Part shown: one piece after another, positions 18,879 through 27,600 of the stretch
Position numbering within the stretch: the first letter of the stretch is position 1
How the letters are laid out: every line of letters starts with the position of its first letter
DNA from: Nocardioides rotundus
GTDB lineage: Bacteria; Actinomycetota; Actinomycetes; Propionibacteriales; Nocardioidaceae
Assembly (NCBI RefSeq): GCF_019931675.1
Contig: NZ_CP082922.1
Location: forward strand, 1,317,001 to 1,381,000
Length of the DNA: 64,000 bases
Reading direction: 5' to 3'
Made by a program: the position numbers and the translations under genes
The notes under the pieces: model-generated
Database searches by the model: none
What the model saw: only the letters and a program-made list of their open reading frames with translations
Told to the model about the DNA's origin: nothing

Positions 18879-19871
18879 ATGACTGACGACAACCATGGCG
18901 GAACGCCCGCCGAACCTCACCGATCGGGAGTGACCGAGGACGCCGCCTGGGAGAAGTTCCGAGACGGCCTGGCCCTCTATCTCGGATTGATGGACGATCC
19001 CGACGACGAGGACCACCTGCGGATCGAGTTGCCCGACCCCGCCGCCGACTTTGAGGACGGCTGCCGCCCCTACGTGCAGTTCGCGACCTTCGGCGCGGGG
19101 CAGGGCATCCGCGCGGAGGTCTCCGGCAACGCATACCTGCTGCCCAACTACCGGCTCGGGGCGGCAGGCTGCGCCGCCTTGAGCGAGTTGGGTTGGTCCG
19201 GCAACGAGCAGCGGGGGGACCCTGACGACAAGAACTGGTCCATGGAGCGACCGATGAGTGACACCGACGAGGTCGCCGACAAGGTCGCGGTGGTGCTTCA
19301 GCACGTCTTCGGGATCGCGCACCCGCAGTTGCTCACCCACGACGCCTGGGGGCCTGCGTCGCCGAGTGCCGACGTACTGCTCGAGTTGTGCGCGACCGAT
19401 CAGGTTCCGGCTGACTTGCCGACCACCGCTGCCTCGGCGGAGGCGTCGACGAGCGAGCTGATCGTCCTTCCCGCAGACCGGGACGAGCTGCTCAGCGCTG
19501 TCGCCGCTGTGTTGCGGGAGAAGTACGACGAGGAGGCGAGCGTCGACGACGACGGTGACTTCGTCCTGGACCAGAGCGGGCAGCTGGCCTGGGTTCGGGT
19601 GCGCACGGACCAGCCGGCGGTGGAGATCCTGGCGCGGATCGTGCACGACGTCCGCTCCCGGCGGGCGACCGCGGTCGAGCTGAGTCTGCTCAATCGCGAC
19701 AACATCTGGGTGCACTGGACGCTGGTCGAACGGACGGTGTGGCAGGGCCTGGCGCTGCCCGGCCATCCCTTCGTGCCGCAGCATCTCGACGCCATGCTGG
19801 ACCTGTTCTTCAAGGCGGCCGAGTCTCATCGAGACGACCTGGCCTATCGACTGGGCGCGAAGGTGCGCTGA
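18879..19871 (+). CDS. TY-Chap / YbjN-like chaperone-fold protein
   Basis: The 330-residue protein has two similar halves. The first contains FRDGLALYLGLMDDPDDEDH, YVQFATFGAGQGIRAEVSGN and LSELGWSGNEQ. The second starts near residue 190 with LLSAVAAVLREKYDEEASVD and has QLAWVRVRTDQPAVEIL and LVERTVWQGLALPGHPF. Both look like the YbjN/type III secretion chaperone fold found in actinobacterial TY-Chap domains. Such proteins are proposed to bind peptides of partner proteins. ATG 18879 has a GAGGAGACGAGAG lead. It sits one base before an ADP-ribosylglycohydrolase gene, so the two are probably partners. Confidence 0.7.
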   Translation: MTDDNHGGTPAEPHRSGVTEDAAWEKFRDGLALYLGLMDDPDDEDHLRIELPDPAADFEDGCRPYVQFATFGAGQGIRAEVSGNAYLLPNYRLGAAGCAALSELGWSGNEQRGDPDDKNWSMERPMSDTDEVADKVAVVLQHVFGIAHPQLLTHDAWGPASPSADVLLELCATDQVPADLPTTAASAEASTSELIVLPADRDELLSAVAAVLREKYDEEASVDDDGDFVLDQSGQLAWVRVRTDQPAVEILARIVHDVRSRRATAVELSLLNRDNIWVHWTLVERTVWQGLALPGHPFVPQHLDAMLDLFFKAAESHRDDLAYRLGAKVR

Positions 19872-19872
19872 G

Positions 19873-21330
19873 GTGGCGACGCTGACTCCTGCGCAGCTCG
19901 ACCGAGCCTGTGGCGCGGTGCTCGGAACGGCGGTCGGAGATGCCCTGGGAGCGCCGTACGAGTTCGGCCTGGCGCGGGTCGGGCCGGAGGGGCCGCAGAT
20001 GATCGGGGGCGGGCTCGGTGACTTCGCTCCGGGCGAGTGGACCGACGACACCTCGATGGCCTGGGCCATCCTGGACGTCGCCGCGTCCGGTGCGGACCTC
20101 CGGACGGAGGAGGCGCTCACCCGGACTGCACGGAACTTCCGCCAGTGGTACGAGTCCCACCCGCCCGACATCGGTAACCAGACCCGGGCAGTCCTGAACG
20201 CCGTGGGTGCCGAGCCGAGCAGTGCGACGATGACTGCCACGTCCTTCGACCTGCACGCGCGCACGGGGCACACCGGAGGAAACGGCTCGCTGATGCGGAC
20301 TGCTCCGGTGGCGTTGGGCTACTTGGATGATCCCGCCGGTCTCGTCGAGGCGGCACGGAAGGTGAGTGTGCTGACCCACTACGACCCACGTGCTCAGGAG
20401 GCGTGCGTCATCTGGTCGTTGGCCATCCGGCACGCGATCCTGCACGGAGAGCTCGAGGTGCGCTCTGGGCTCGAAGTGCTGGACGCGGAGGCCGCCGCCT
20501 ACTGGACTGCGCGGCTGGACGAGGCAGAGGCAGGCCCGCCGTCTCGGTTCCGCCCGAACGGCTGGGTGGTCACGGCGCTGCAGGCGGCGTGGGCGGCGAT
20601 CGTGCACACGCCGATTCCGGGGGATGGGCCCGAGTGCCTCCATCTCCAGGAGGCGCTGGCAACGGCCATCGGCATCGGCGACGACACCGACACGGTCGCG
20701 GCGATCGCCGGCGGACTGGTCGGAGCGCGGTACGGCGCTTCCGCGATCCCGGCGAAGTGGCGGCGGCTGAGCCATGGGTACCCAGGGCTGCGGGGTGAGC
20801 AGCTCGTCGAGCTCGCGCATCTCGCGGCCAACGGTGGCCCCGGTGCGTACGGCTGGCCGTTGACGGACCACATCGACTACTCCGGCTACGTCTCGTCGCC
20901 GGTGCTGGTTGCTCATCCCCATGACGACGGGGTGTGGCTCGGCGACGTGTCGGCGCTGGATGACTTGCCGGAGCCCATCACCGCCGTGGTCAGCCTATGC
21001 CTGGTCGGACGCGACCAGGTTCCGCAGCGAGCGGAGAGTGTGGTGTACCGGTTGATCGATCAGCCAAGCCTGGCTCTGAACCCGAATCTGGACTTCGTCC
21101 TGGCTGACGCGGCTCAGACCGTCGCGGCGCTCCGGGCGGAGGGGCACGAGGTGCTCGTCCACTGTGTCGCCACACAGAGCAGGACGCCCGCGGTCGCGAT
21201 CGCGTACTCGCTCCTGCGGGGAGTGGGTCTGGACGAGGCACGAGACGCAGTCCTGGGTGCGTTGCCCGAGGCGCGACCGAACCAGGGCTTTCTGGCGGCG
21301 CTTGGGCGGTTGTCGGATGATCTCCGATGA
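19873..21330 (+). CDS. ADP-ribosylglycohydrolase fused to a dual-specificity phosphatase-like domain
   Basis: The 485-residue two-domain protein starts with an ADP-ribosyl hydrolase domain (about 1-330). It has GAVLGTAVGDALGAPYEFG, EWTDDTSMAWAILD, HTGGNGSLMRTAPVAL and GIGDDTDTVAAIAGGLVGAR; the paired aspartates hold the two magnesium ions. The rest (about 345-485) is Cys-phosphatase-like, with LVHCVATQSRTPAVAIAY giving C431 and R437 of a CX5R loop. Family knowledge predicts removal of ADP-ribose from proteins or nucleic acid plus a phosphoester or protein-tyrosine phosphatase activity. The start is GTG 19873, one base after the preceding gene. Confidence 0.85.
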   Translation: MATLTPAQLDRACGAVLGTAVGDALGAPYEFGLARVGPEGPQMIGGGLGDFAPGEWTDDTSMAWAILDVAASGADLRTEEALTRTARNFRQWYESHPPDIGNQTRAVLNAVGAEPSSATMTATSFDLHARTGHTGGNGSLMRTAPVALGYLDDPAGLVEAARKVSVLTHYDPRAQEACVIWSLAIRHAILHGELEVRSGLEVLDAEAAAYWTARLDEAEAGPPSRFRPNGWVVTALQAAWAAIVHTPIPGDGPECLHLQEALATAIGIGDDTDTVAAIAGGLVGARYGASAIPAKWRRLSHGYPGLRGEQLVELAHLAANGGPGAYGWPLTDHIDYSGYVSSPVLVAHPHDDGVWLGDVSALDDLPEPITAVVSLCLVGRDQVPQRAESVVYRLIDQPSLALNPNLDFVLADAAQTVAALRAEGHEVLVHCVATQSRTPAVAIAYSLLRGVGLDEARDAVLGALPEARPNQGFLAALGRLSDDLR

Positions 21331-21397
21331 ATTGCGTCAACCCGGCAGAATCTGCGGAACGTTGAGTGCTCCGCCCTGTTTGTGGCACGTTGGCCAC

Positions 21398-22540
21398 ATG
21401 CCTCGCAAGATTCTGGTGACCGGTCCAAGCGGTGCTATCCACTTGGTGGAAACCCCAGCGGACAACGAGTTTGAGCTCCAAAAATGCCTGCAAGACAACC
21501 CACAACTATTGCCCGGAGAGGACATGGGGCTAAGCGGGGAACTACTGGTGGTCGGCCGCGAGACACGGGTAGCGTCGGGCGCGATCGATCTGCTGTGCCT
21601 GTCGAGGTCGGGTGAGTTGGTGATTATCGAGTTCAAGACCGGTCCACAGAACACAGACTTCCGTCATGCACTGGCACAGGTCATCGACTACGGCTCCGAC
21701 ATATGGAAACTGGGTGACTGGACAACTTTCGACGAGGGCATCGTTCATCCGTACTTGAAAACCCAACATGATGCAGGGAAACTCATCGACTGCGACGATC
21801 TTGAGTCCGCTGCCTCGTCAGCCTGGGGGTTGACTCAGGACGAATGGGATTCGCTCACCGTGCGTCTTGACCAAGTCATCAATCGCGGCGACTTCCACTT
21901 CGTCGTCGCGGCGCAGAGGTTTATCGATTCAATGAAGGTGACCGCTAGCTACCTCAATGCAACTGCTCAGTCTGGGCGCTTCTACTTGGTGGAGGTCATT
22001 CGTCTCGACGGCGCTGGCGAGTTTGACGGCGCTGGACAGACCGCGTACGCGGCGCAGGTTGTCCATCGTCCCGACGGACGGGCGGGCTACAGTTCGAGCC
22101 CTGCGGGGAAGGCGTCGAAAGACGCCTTCCTAGCCGCAATATCGCTTCCCGCTTACCGGGAAGCGATGAGCGAACTCTTCGCGAGGGCCGTTTCGTTGGG
22201 GCTTAGCATGGAGTGGGGCGCGAAGGGTGCATCGATTCGTCTGAAATCGCCCGATCGCTCCGAACCCATTTCAGTAGGGTGGGTCTTCCTCGAGGGCGGA
22301 CAGTACAAGTTCGCCAAGCACGTCACATTCGGTGTCGAGTCCACTTCGCTGGCGAACCATCCGACGATCGAGCCGGCCATCCGCGACTTCTGTCAGCAAG
22401 TTAAACAGGTCCCTGGCGCAGTGGTTGCTGGCGGCAAGTCGTACGCTGCCATCTTCGAGCCTGCGGAATTTGTGCAGGCGAAGGACAAATTGATCACGCT
22501 CCTTGACGAGCTCGCAAAAGCTACGACTGAGGGAGGTTGA
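21398..22540 (+). CDS. PD-(D/E)XK nuclease-like protein (NucS/DUF91-like N-terminus)
   Basis: The 380-residue product starts at ATG 21398. The N-terminal domain contains LQKCLQDNPQLLPGEDM and SGAIDLLCLSRSGELVIIEF. D64 and E78-x-K80 form a PD-(D/E)XK nuclease core, and FRHALAQVIDYGSDIW continues the DUF91/NucS-like fold. The C-terminal 230 residues include AYREAMSELFARAVSLGLSM and FLEGGQYKFAKHVTFG, which I do not recognise. Base composition is visibly less GC-rich than the neighbours, suggesting transfer. It lies among other possible defence genes, so an anti-invader nuclease is a reasonable guess. Confidence 0.7.
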   Translation: MPRKILVTGPSGAIHLVETPADNEFELQKCLQDNPQLLPGEDMGLSGELLVVGRETRVASGAIDLLCLSRSGELVIIEFKTGPQNTDFRHALAQVIDYGSDIWKLGDWTTFDEGIVHPYLKTQHDAGKLIDCDDLESAASSAWGLTQDEWDSLTVRLDQVINRGDFHFVVAAQRFIDSMKVTASYLNATAQSGRFYLVEVIRLDGAGEFDGAGQTAYAAQVVHRPDGRAGYSSSPAGKASKDAFLAAISLPAYREAMSELFARAVSLGLSMEWGAKGASIRLKSPDRSEPISVGWVFLEGGQYKFAKHVTFGVESTSLANHPTIEPAIRDFCQQVKQVPGAVVAGGKSYAAIFEPAEFVQAKDKLITLLDELAKATTEGG

Positions 22541-22651
22541 ATGCTGTTGATTGGATCCTCCGAGACGTGAGCCGAGGTTCACCGCGCAGGTCGGAGATGG
22601 TCTAACTCTCGCGCCGCGGAACGGCGATGTTGCTTGCAGAGATCCTCGCGG

Positions 22652-23041
22652 CTAGTCATTACCGAGGGCGGGGAGTTGTAGGCGGCCGGGTGGCGTTGGC
22701 GACTCCCAGACTTGCTCGTACACATCGGCGACCAGTGGCCAGACCAGCTCGATGCCGTCCACAGGGGAGTTGAGCGAATCCGCGAGGTTGCTGTAGACCA
22801 CGAACTCGTGGGGGATGAGGCGTCCCGCGGTGTCTCTCCGGCCTAGTGGATCTTCGAAGCGCAGAGCGACGGCGTCAGCCTCTCGTCGCCAGGCACTAGG
22901 CCCATCAGTGACGGTCGCGAAGGCGCGCTCGTACGCAGGCAGCGGATCGGGAAGTCCCGCATCGAGGAGGAACCGGAAGCCCCAACTCCGACCGCGCGTG
23001 GCCCAGATGATGTCCGTGAGTTGGGGGTCCTCGGTTGTCAC
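22652..23041 (-). CDS. Small protein coupled to a TRAFAC GTPase
   Basis: This 129-residue soluble protein starts TEDPQLTDIIWATRGRSWGF and contains EADAVALRFEDPLGRRDTAG and IPHEFVVYSNLADSLNSP. I do not recognise a family by name. Its ATG overlaps the stop of the upstream GTPase gene by 4 bases (23038-23041, ATGA), so it is translated with it. That arrangement is typical of GTPase/effector or GTPase/adaptor pairs in predicted conflict systems. Confidence 0.65.
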   Translation of the reverse strand: MTTEDPQLTDIIWATRGRSWGFRFLLDAGLPDPLPAYERAFATVTDGPSAWRREADAVALRFEDPLGRRDTAGRLIPHEFVVYSNLADSLNSPVDGIELVWPLVADVYEQVWESPTPPGRLQLPALGND

Positions 23042-24231
23042 TTGGGGCTCCTGATGACCTTCTCGGCCGCCCCCTGCTCCAGATCCTGTTTGAACTGGGT
23101 CAGCGTGGCGCGAAGGTAGTCGTGTTGTGATCTAGCCTGCTGGTTCATCTCCTTCAACTTCGGCCCTGCAAGCTGAACCGCGGTAGCCATCATCGGCAGC
23201 GCCTTCGACGCAATGATGGCGGCCTTGCCTGACTTCGGGATGCGGGCAAGGAGCTTCTCTACCTTCGCGTACTTGCCGCCGACCAGGCCGGCGGCGATCA
23301 GTTCGGCGCCATCAGCCAAGGAGTCGAGCACGTTCAGGGGGACAGTCATCTTCCCCTGCCACAGGACGCGGCGTTCGAGTGGAAGCAGGGACGCAACCGG
23401 GAGTACGAGATCTACTCCCACTCGCTCACTGAGGTCGATCTGGACGGGATCCTGACTGCCGGACCCGAGTTCGAACTTGGCGGCCGACAGCAGGATGAAG
23501 TCCTCGCCGATGGCGAGCGCGTCGGGTGTCTCGATCAGCTCAGCGATGGTGAGGCGCAAACGCTCGACGTCCTCAAAGGCCTTGAGAAGAACGAGGTCAC
23601 GGAAGGCGTCGACATCGATGTGAGGCAGGAGGTCGGCTTTGGATAATGCGAGGATCCATATGCGGGGGAACTCGACCAAGCGGCCACTTTCGGCAAGAAA
23701 CTGATCCTTGAGTCGCAGGAGCCCCTGTCGGTAGTTGCCCAGCACAGACTTGAGGTACCGCTCCTCCTCACCGGGGTGGTCAACCAGCTTCTGTCCGTCG
23801 ATCAAGAGGAGGGCAACATCCGAGCGGAGCAACGACCGGAACGTGTCGGTCCGACGGTTGAACTCCGCCTCGCTACTTGGATGCTGCTCGAACCACTCTC
23901 CCGGGTAGTCGTGCCAGGCAAGCCGCAGAACGTCGAAGGGCCGCTTCTTCGCGGACTGCTCGCCACCGCCTTTGAGCTTCACGGAGAAGTAATACGTGGT
24001 GTTGACGAAATGCGTCGTTGCTGGGGTCTGTGCCTCGTCGCGCATCCCCAGGTAGTTCCGGTACAGGCGGGCGCCTTGGCCAGCATCGTCGGCGACGAGA
24101 TCCCACAAGTCGTTGCGATAGGAGCCGTCCTGGGTAGCTCCGAAGAAGGACGAGACCAGCACGGTCTTCCCGGATCCACTCTCGCCAAACACTGCTATGT
24201 GCTGCTCTCGGACCTTGGGGTACTTCGCCAT
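23038..24231 (-). CDS. TRAFAC-clade GTPase domain protein
   Basis: The 397-residue protein has a P-loop GESGSGKT at 16-23, a DxxG-type switch (WHDYPGE, D108 to G111) and the guanine-recognition motif SKAD at 197-200. These define a TRAFAC-class GTPase. Residues 270-397 carry VLPVASLLPLERRVLWQG, an amphipathic/hydrophobic stretch and a final coiled coil (QQARSQHDYLRATLTQF). Related stand-alone GTPases of this type are found next to small partners in predicted defence or regulated cell-death loci. That link is inference from context here. Confidence 0.8.
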   Translation of the reverse strand: MAKYPKVREQHIAVFGESGSGKTVLVSSFFGATQDGSYRNDLWDLVADDAGQGARLYRNYLGMRDEAQTPATTHFVNTTYYFSVKLKGGGEQSAKKRPFDVLRLAWHDYPGEWFEQHPSSEAEFNRRTDTFRSLLRSDVALLLIDGQKLVDHPGEEERYLKSVLGNYRQGLLRLKDQFLAESGRLVEFPRIWILALSKADLLPHIDVDAFRDLVLLKAFEDVERLRLTIAELIETPDALAIGEDFILLSAAKFELGSGSQDPVQIDLSERVGVDLVLPVASLLPLERRVLWQGKMTVPLNVLDSLADGAELIAAGLVGGKYAKVEKLLARIPKSGKAAIIASKALPMMATAVQLAGPKLKEMNQQARSQHDYLRATLTQFKQDLEQGAAEKVIRSPK

Positions 24232-24340
24232 GGCAGGGAAGGTAGCCGAGCTTTCCGAAGGGGTGAAGTCCTCTGCTTGCTGAATCCCGATCAGGGGTCC
24301 TGGAGCGCTTGACGGCGCACGGTTCGCATGCCAGTCTCAT

Positions 24341-24365
24341 CTGTACGTACAAGTTGTACGTACAG
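24341..24365. promoter_or_regulatory. 25-bp palindromic operator before the tetronate operon
   Basis: Perfect 12-base arms (CTGTACGTACAA and its complement) flank a single central G, 17 bases before the permease ATG. The internal repeats of GTAC resemble GntR-family sites. The GntR regulator at the end of the same operon is the obvious candidate to bind here. Confidence 0.7.
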
Positions 24366-24382
24366 AACTCCGAAGGTGACCC

Positions 24383-25417
24383 ATGACCGATACGACCACC
24401 GAGCGCGAGATCGTCCCGCTCTACCAACTCATGAGCCGCGTCCCGGGCGGCCTGATGCTCATCCCGCTCGTGATCGGCTCGCTGCTGGGCACCTTCGCCA
24501 CGGGCTTCTTGGAGATGGGCTCGTTCACCACGGCGCTGTTCCAGGAGAGCGCGCTTCCGCTGATCGCGCTGCTGATCTTCGCGACCGGCACCCAGGTGAC
24601 GCTCAAGACCAGCGGCCCGGTGCTCGCGACCGCGGGCGTCGTCCTGGTCTGCAAGAGCATCATCCCCGCCACGATCGTGATCCTGATCGGGCAGGTGGTC
24701 GGCATCGACGGCATCCTCGGCATCTCGATCCTGGCGCTGCTGGTGGCGGTCGACAACAGCAACGGCGGCCTGTGGCTGGCGTTCACCGGGCGGTACGGCG
24801 ACAAGCGAGACCGCGGCGCCTACATCGCCTCCGCCCTCAACGACGGGCCCTTCTTCTCCATGCTCTTCCTCGGTGCCTCGGGTCTGGCGGACATCCCGGC
24901 CACCGCGATGATCGCCGCCGTCATCCCGTTCATCCTCGGCATGGTCGTCGGCAACCTGGACCCGCAGTGGCGGGAGATCCTGCGCCCGACCCCGGCCATC
25001 GTGATCCCGTTCTTCGCCCTCGCGCTCGGCACCGGCATCGACCTCAAGGCGATCGTCGCGGGCGGCATCGGCGGCGCTGTCATGGGCGTGGTGGTCGCCC
25101 CGATCACCGGCCTGTTCGTCTACCTCGGCTACAAGCTCATCCTGCGTCGCGGCTATCGCTCCGGCATCGGCTTCGCCGCCGGCACCACGGCGGGCAACGC
25201 GATCGCGACGCCGGCCATCGTCGGGCTGGCGGATCCGCGGTTCGAGCCGTACGTCGAGACCGCGACCGCGCAGGTCGCCGCCTCGGTGTTGGTCACCGCG
25301 ATCCTCGCCCCGCTCATCGCCTCCGCCGTACTCAAGCGGGAGGGCGGCCTGCTCACCGAGGAGGAGATCGAGCGGATCGACGAGCTGGACCTCGGGATGA
25401 CGGAACCGAAGCTGTGA
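24383..25417 (+). CDS. 2-keto-3-deoxygluconate permease (KdgT family)
   Basis: The 344-residue integral membrane protein has about ten helices: PLVIGSLLGTFATGFLEMGS, VAVDNSNGGLWLAFTGRYGD, FAAGTTAGNAIATPAIVGLA. The NSNGG and AGNAIATP loops are characteristic of KdgT transporters, which import sugar acids with protons. Here it heads an operon with an acid-sugar kinase and a PdxA2-type dehydrogenase, so the physiological substrate is more likely a four-carbon acid (D-threonate or D-erythronate) than ketodeoxygluconate. Its stop overlaps the kinase start as GTGA. Confidence 0.87.
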   Translation: MTDTTTEREIVPLYQLMSRVPGGLMLIPLVIGSLLGTFATGFLEMGSFTTALFQESALPLIALLIFATGTQVTLKTSGPVLATAGVVLVCKSIIPATIVILIGQVVGIDGILGISILALLVAVDNSNGGLWLAFTGRYGDKRDRGAYIASALNDGPFFSMLFLGASGLADIPATAMIAAVIPFILGMVVGNLDPQWREILRPTPAIVIPFFALALGTGIDLKAIVAGGIGGAVMGVVVAPITGLFVYLGYKLILRRGYRSGIGFAAGTTAGNAIATPAIVGLADPRFEPYVETATAQVAASVLVTAILAPLIASAVLKREGGLLTEEEIERIDELDLGMTEPKL

Positions 25418-26538
25418 AGGTGCTGGTGCTGGCCGACGACCTGACCGGGGCGGGGGACACCGTCGTGGCGTTCGCCCGGTCGGGCTGGTCGGCCCTGCTC
25501 TCCCTCAGCGGCGGCTGGGTCGAGCTGCCCAGCGAGGACGCGGTGGCGCTCACTCTGGACACCCGCAACGATCCGCGCGCGGCGGAGGTGACCGCGCGTG
25601 CCGTCGCCGACCTCGGCGGGGACCGGATCTATCTGAAGATCGACTCCACCGTGCGTGGCCGGGTCGCCGAGCAGGTGCGCGGCGCGCTGACCGGGCGGCG
25701 ACGTACCCGACCCGGTTCCTTCGCGGTCGTGTGTCCCGCCTACCCGGCGATGGGCCGCACCGTGGTGGACGGCATCGTGAGCGTGGACGGGAGGCCCGTG
25801 CACCAGGGGCCGGCCGGTCACGACCCGGTCACTCCGGTCGCCACCTCCGATCTGCGCGAGCTGATCCCGGGCGGCGCGATCGCCGCGACCACGGACGCGG
25901 CGGCCATCCGGGAAGCGGCCCGGGAGCACGACGTGGTCCTGGTCGACGCCCGCGAACAGCGCGACCTCGACCGGCTGGCGCTCGCGGTCGCCGAGATCGG
26001 CCCGGACGCGATCCCCGTCGGCTCCGCCGGCCTCGCCACCGCACTCGCCCGGGTGTGGGGCGGGCGCGAGACCGCGGCGGCCGAGCCGGCCGCCGTACCG
26101 CACCGAGGCCGGGCCCTGGTCGTCGTCTCCTCCCTGCACGAGACGGCGCGGGCGCAGGTCGCCCGGCTGCGGGAGCGGGTGGCCGCGGACCGGCTGCCCG
26201 TGGACCTGCTGGTGACGCCGGAGGAGCGGGACGCCGACGCGGGAGTACGCCGAGCCCGCGAGCTCGCCGTCGAGGCGGCGGCCGCCCTCGGGACTCGGGA
26301 GCACGACCTGCTCGTGCTCGTCGGCGGCGACGGCGCCGCGCAGACCCTGCTGGCGCTCGGCGCGACCGGGGTGCGGGTGAGCGACGCGCTCGTCGAGGGC
26401 TTGCCCGTCGGCACCATCGTCGGCGGTCCGTACGCCGGCCTCGCGGTCGCCACCAAGGCCGGTGGCTTCGGCAACGACCAGACTCTGACGCAGATCATCG
26501 ACGCCGCCGGCGTCGGGAAGGAACCCACCCATGAGTGA
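25414..26538 (+). CDS. Four-carbon acid sugar kinase (DUF1537)
   Basis: From GTG 25414 the protein has 374 residues. KVLVLADDLTGAGDTVVAFA and YLKIDSTVRGRVAEQVRGAL form the N-terminal DUF1537 domain. The C-terminal domain has LLVLVGGDGAAQTLLALG, LPVGTIVGGPYAGLAVATKA and GGFGNDQTL, the nucleotide-binding part. This family phosphorylates D-threonate, D-erythronate and related acid sugars at C4 with ATP. The following PdxA2-like gene would oxidise the product. The preceding frame is open but out of register with a known domain, so the GTGA-overlapping start is chosen. Confidence 0.88.
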   Translation: MKVLVLADDLTGAGDTVVAFARSGWSALLSLSGGWVELPSEDAVALTLDTRNDPRAAEVTARAVADLGGDRIYLKIDSTVRGRVAEQVRGALTGRRRTRPGSFAVVCPAYPAMGRTVVDGIVSVDGRPVHQGPAGHDPVTPVATSDLRELIPGGAIAATTDAAAIREAAREHDVVLVDAREQRDLDRLALAVAEIGPDAIPVGSAGLATALARVWGGRETAAAEPAAVPHRGRALVVVSSLHETARAQVARLRERVAADRLPVDLLVTPEERDADAGVRRARELAVEAAAALGTREHDLLVLVGGDGAAQTLLALGATGVRVSDALVEGLPVGTIVGGPYAGLAVATKAGGFGNDQTLTQIIDAAGVGKEPTHE

Positions 26539-27571
26539 CCACCACCTGCCCGTCCTCGGGATCACCCTCGGCGACGTCGCCGGGATCGGCCCGGAGATCA
26601 CCCTCCGCACGCTGCTGGAGCACCCCGACCTGCGGGAGGAGTGCGTGCCGGTTGTCCTCGGGGACGCCGGTGCGCTGCGCCGGGCCGCCGCCTCTGTCGG
26701 CGCCGACCCGGACGTGATCGTCACCATCGACGACCCGCGGGACGCGACCAACGATCCCGGTCGGGTCGAGGTGGTCCAGGTGGGGGAGCCGATGCCGGAG
26801 GTGCCGGTGGGCGAGCTGAGCGCGGTGGCCGGCGACGGCTCCTACCGCTTCGTGGTCGCGGCGTGCGACCTGGCGAAGCAGGGGGCGATCGACGGGATCG
26901 TGACCGCGCCGCTGAACAAGGCGGCGATGCACGCTGGCGGTCATCAATACCCCGGCCACACCGAGCTGCTCGCCGAGCAGTTCGGGGTGAAGAACTTCTC
27001 CCTGGTGCTCTCCGCGGGTGACCTCTACTTCTTCCACCTCACCACGCACGTGTCGCTGCGGCAGGCGATCGAGGGGATCACGAAGGAGCGGACGACCGAC
27101 GTGCTCGACCTCGCGCACGCGTTCGCGGTCGCGCTGGGCCGGCCGGACACGCCGATCGCCGTGGCGGGGCTGAACCCGCACGCGGGGGAGAACCGGCTGT
27201 TCGGCGACGAGGACGCCGACGTGCTCGAGCCGGCGATCGAGGCCGCCCGCGAGCGCGGCATCGACGCCCGCGGTCCGCTGCCCGCCGACGCGCTGATCCC
27301 GCAGGCGGTGCGCGGGAAGTGGGAGCTGGTGGTCGTCTGCTACCACGACCAGGGGCATGCGCCGTTCAAGGCGGTCTATGGCGACGACGGGGTCAACATC
27401 ACCGTCGGGCTGCCGGTGGTGCGGGTGTCGGTGGACCACGGCACCGCGTTCGACATCGCCGGCGAAGGGGTCGCGCGGGAGGGCAGCCTGGTGCTGGCGA
27501 CCCGGCGGGCCGCCGCGTTGGCGCCGGGGTGGGACGCGGTGTGGCGTACGGCGAGCCGGGCCGACGGCTGA
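26531..27571 (+). CDS. pdxA2: PdxA2-type 4-phospho-tetronate dehydrogenase
   Basis: The 346-residue protein is of the PdxA family: LGITLGDVAGIGPEITLRTL, TAPLNKAAMHAGGHQYPGHT (substrate and metal His), VAVAGLNPHAGE and VCYHDQGHAPFKAVYGDDGV (metal-binding Asp/His). Classical PdxA serves pyridoxal phosphate synthesis. The PdxA2 branch beside DUF1537 kinases oxidises D-threonate 4-phosphate or D-erythronate 4-phosphate and, after decarboxylation, yields dihydroxyacetone phosphate. The operon context here strongly favours the catabolic role. ATG 26531 overlaps the kinase stop by 8 bases. Confidence 0.85.
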   Translation: MSDHHLPVLGITLGDVAGIGPEITLRTLLEHPDLREECVPVVLGDAGALRRAAASVGADPDVIVTIDDPRDATNDPGRVEVVQVGEPMPEVPVGELSAVAGDGSYRFVVAACDLAKQGAIDGIVTAPLNKAAMHAGGHQYPGHTELLAEQFGVKNFSLVLSAGDLYFFHLTTHVSLRQAIEGITKERTTDVLDLAHAFAVALGRPDTPIAVAGLNPHAGENRLFGDEDADVLEPAIEAARERGIDARGPLPADALIPQAVRGKWELVVVCYHDQGHAPFKAVYGDDGVNITVGLPVVRVSVDHGTAFDIAGEGVAREGSLVLATRRAAALAPGWDAVWRTASRADG

Positions 27572-27600
27572 GCGGCTCGCGGCGCCGTAGGCTGAGCCTC

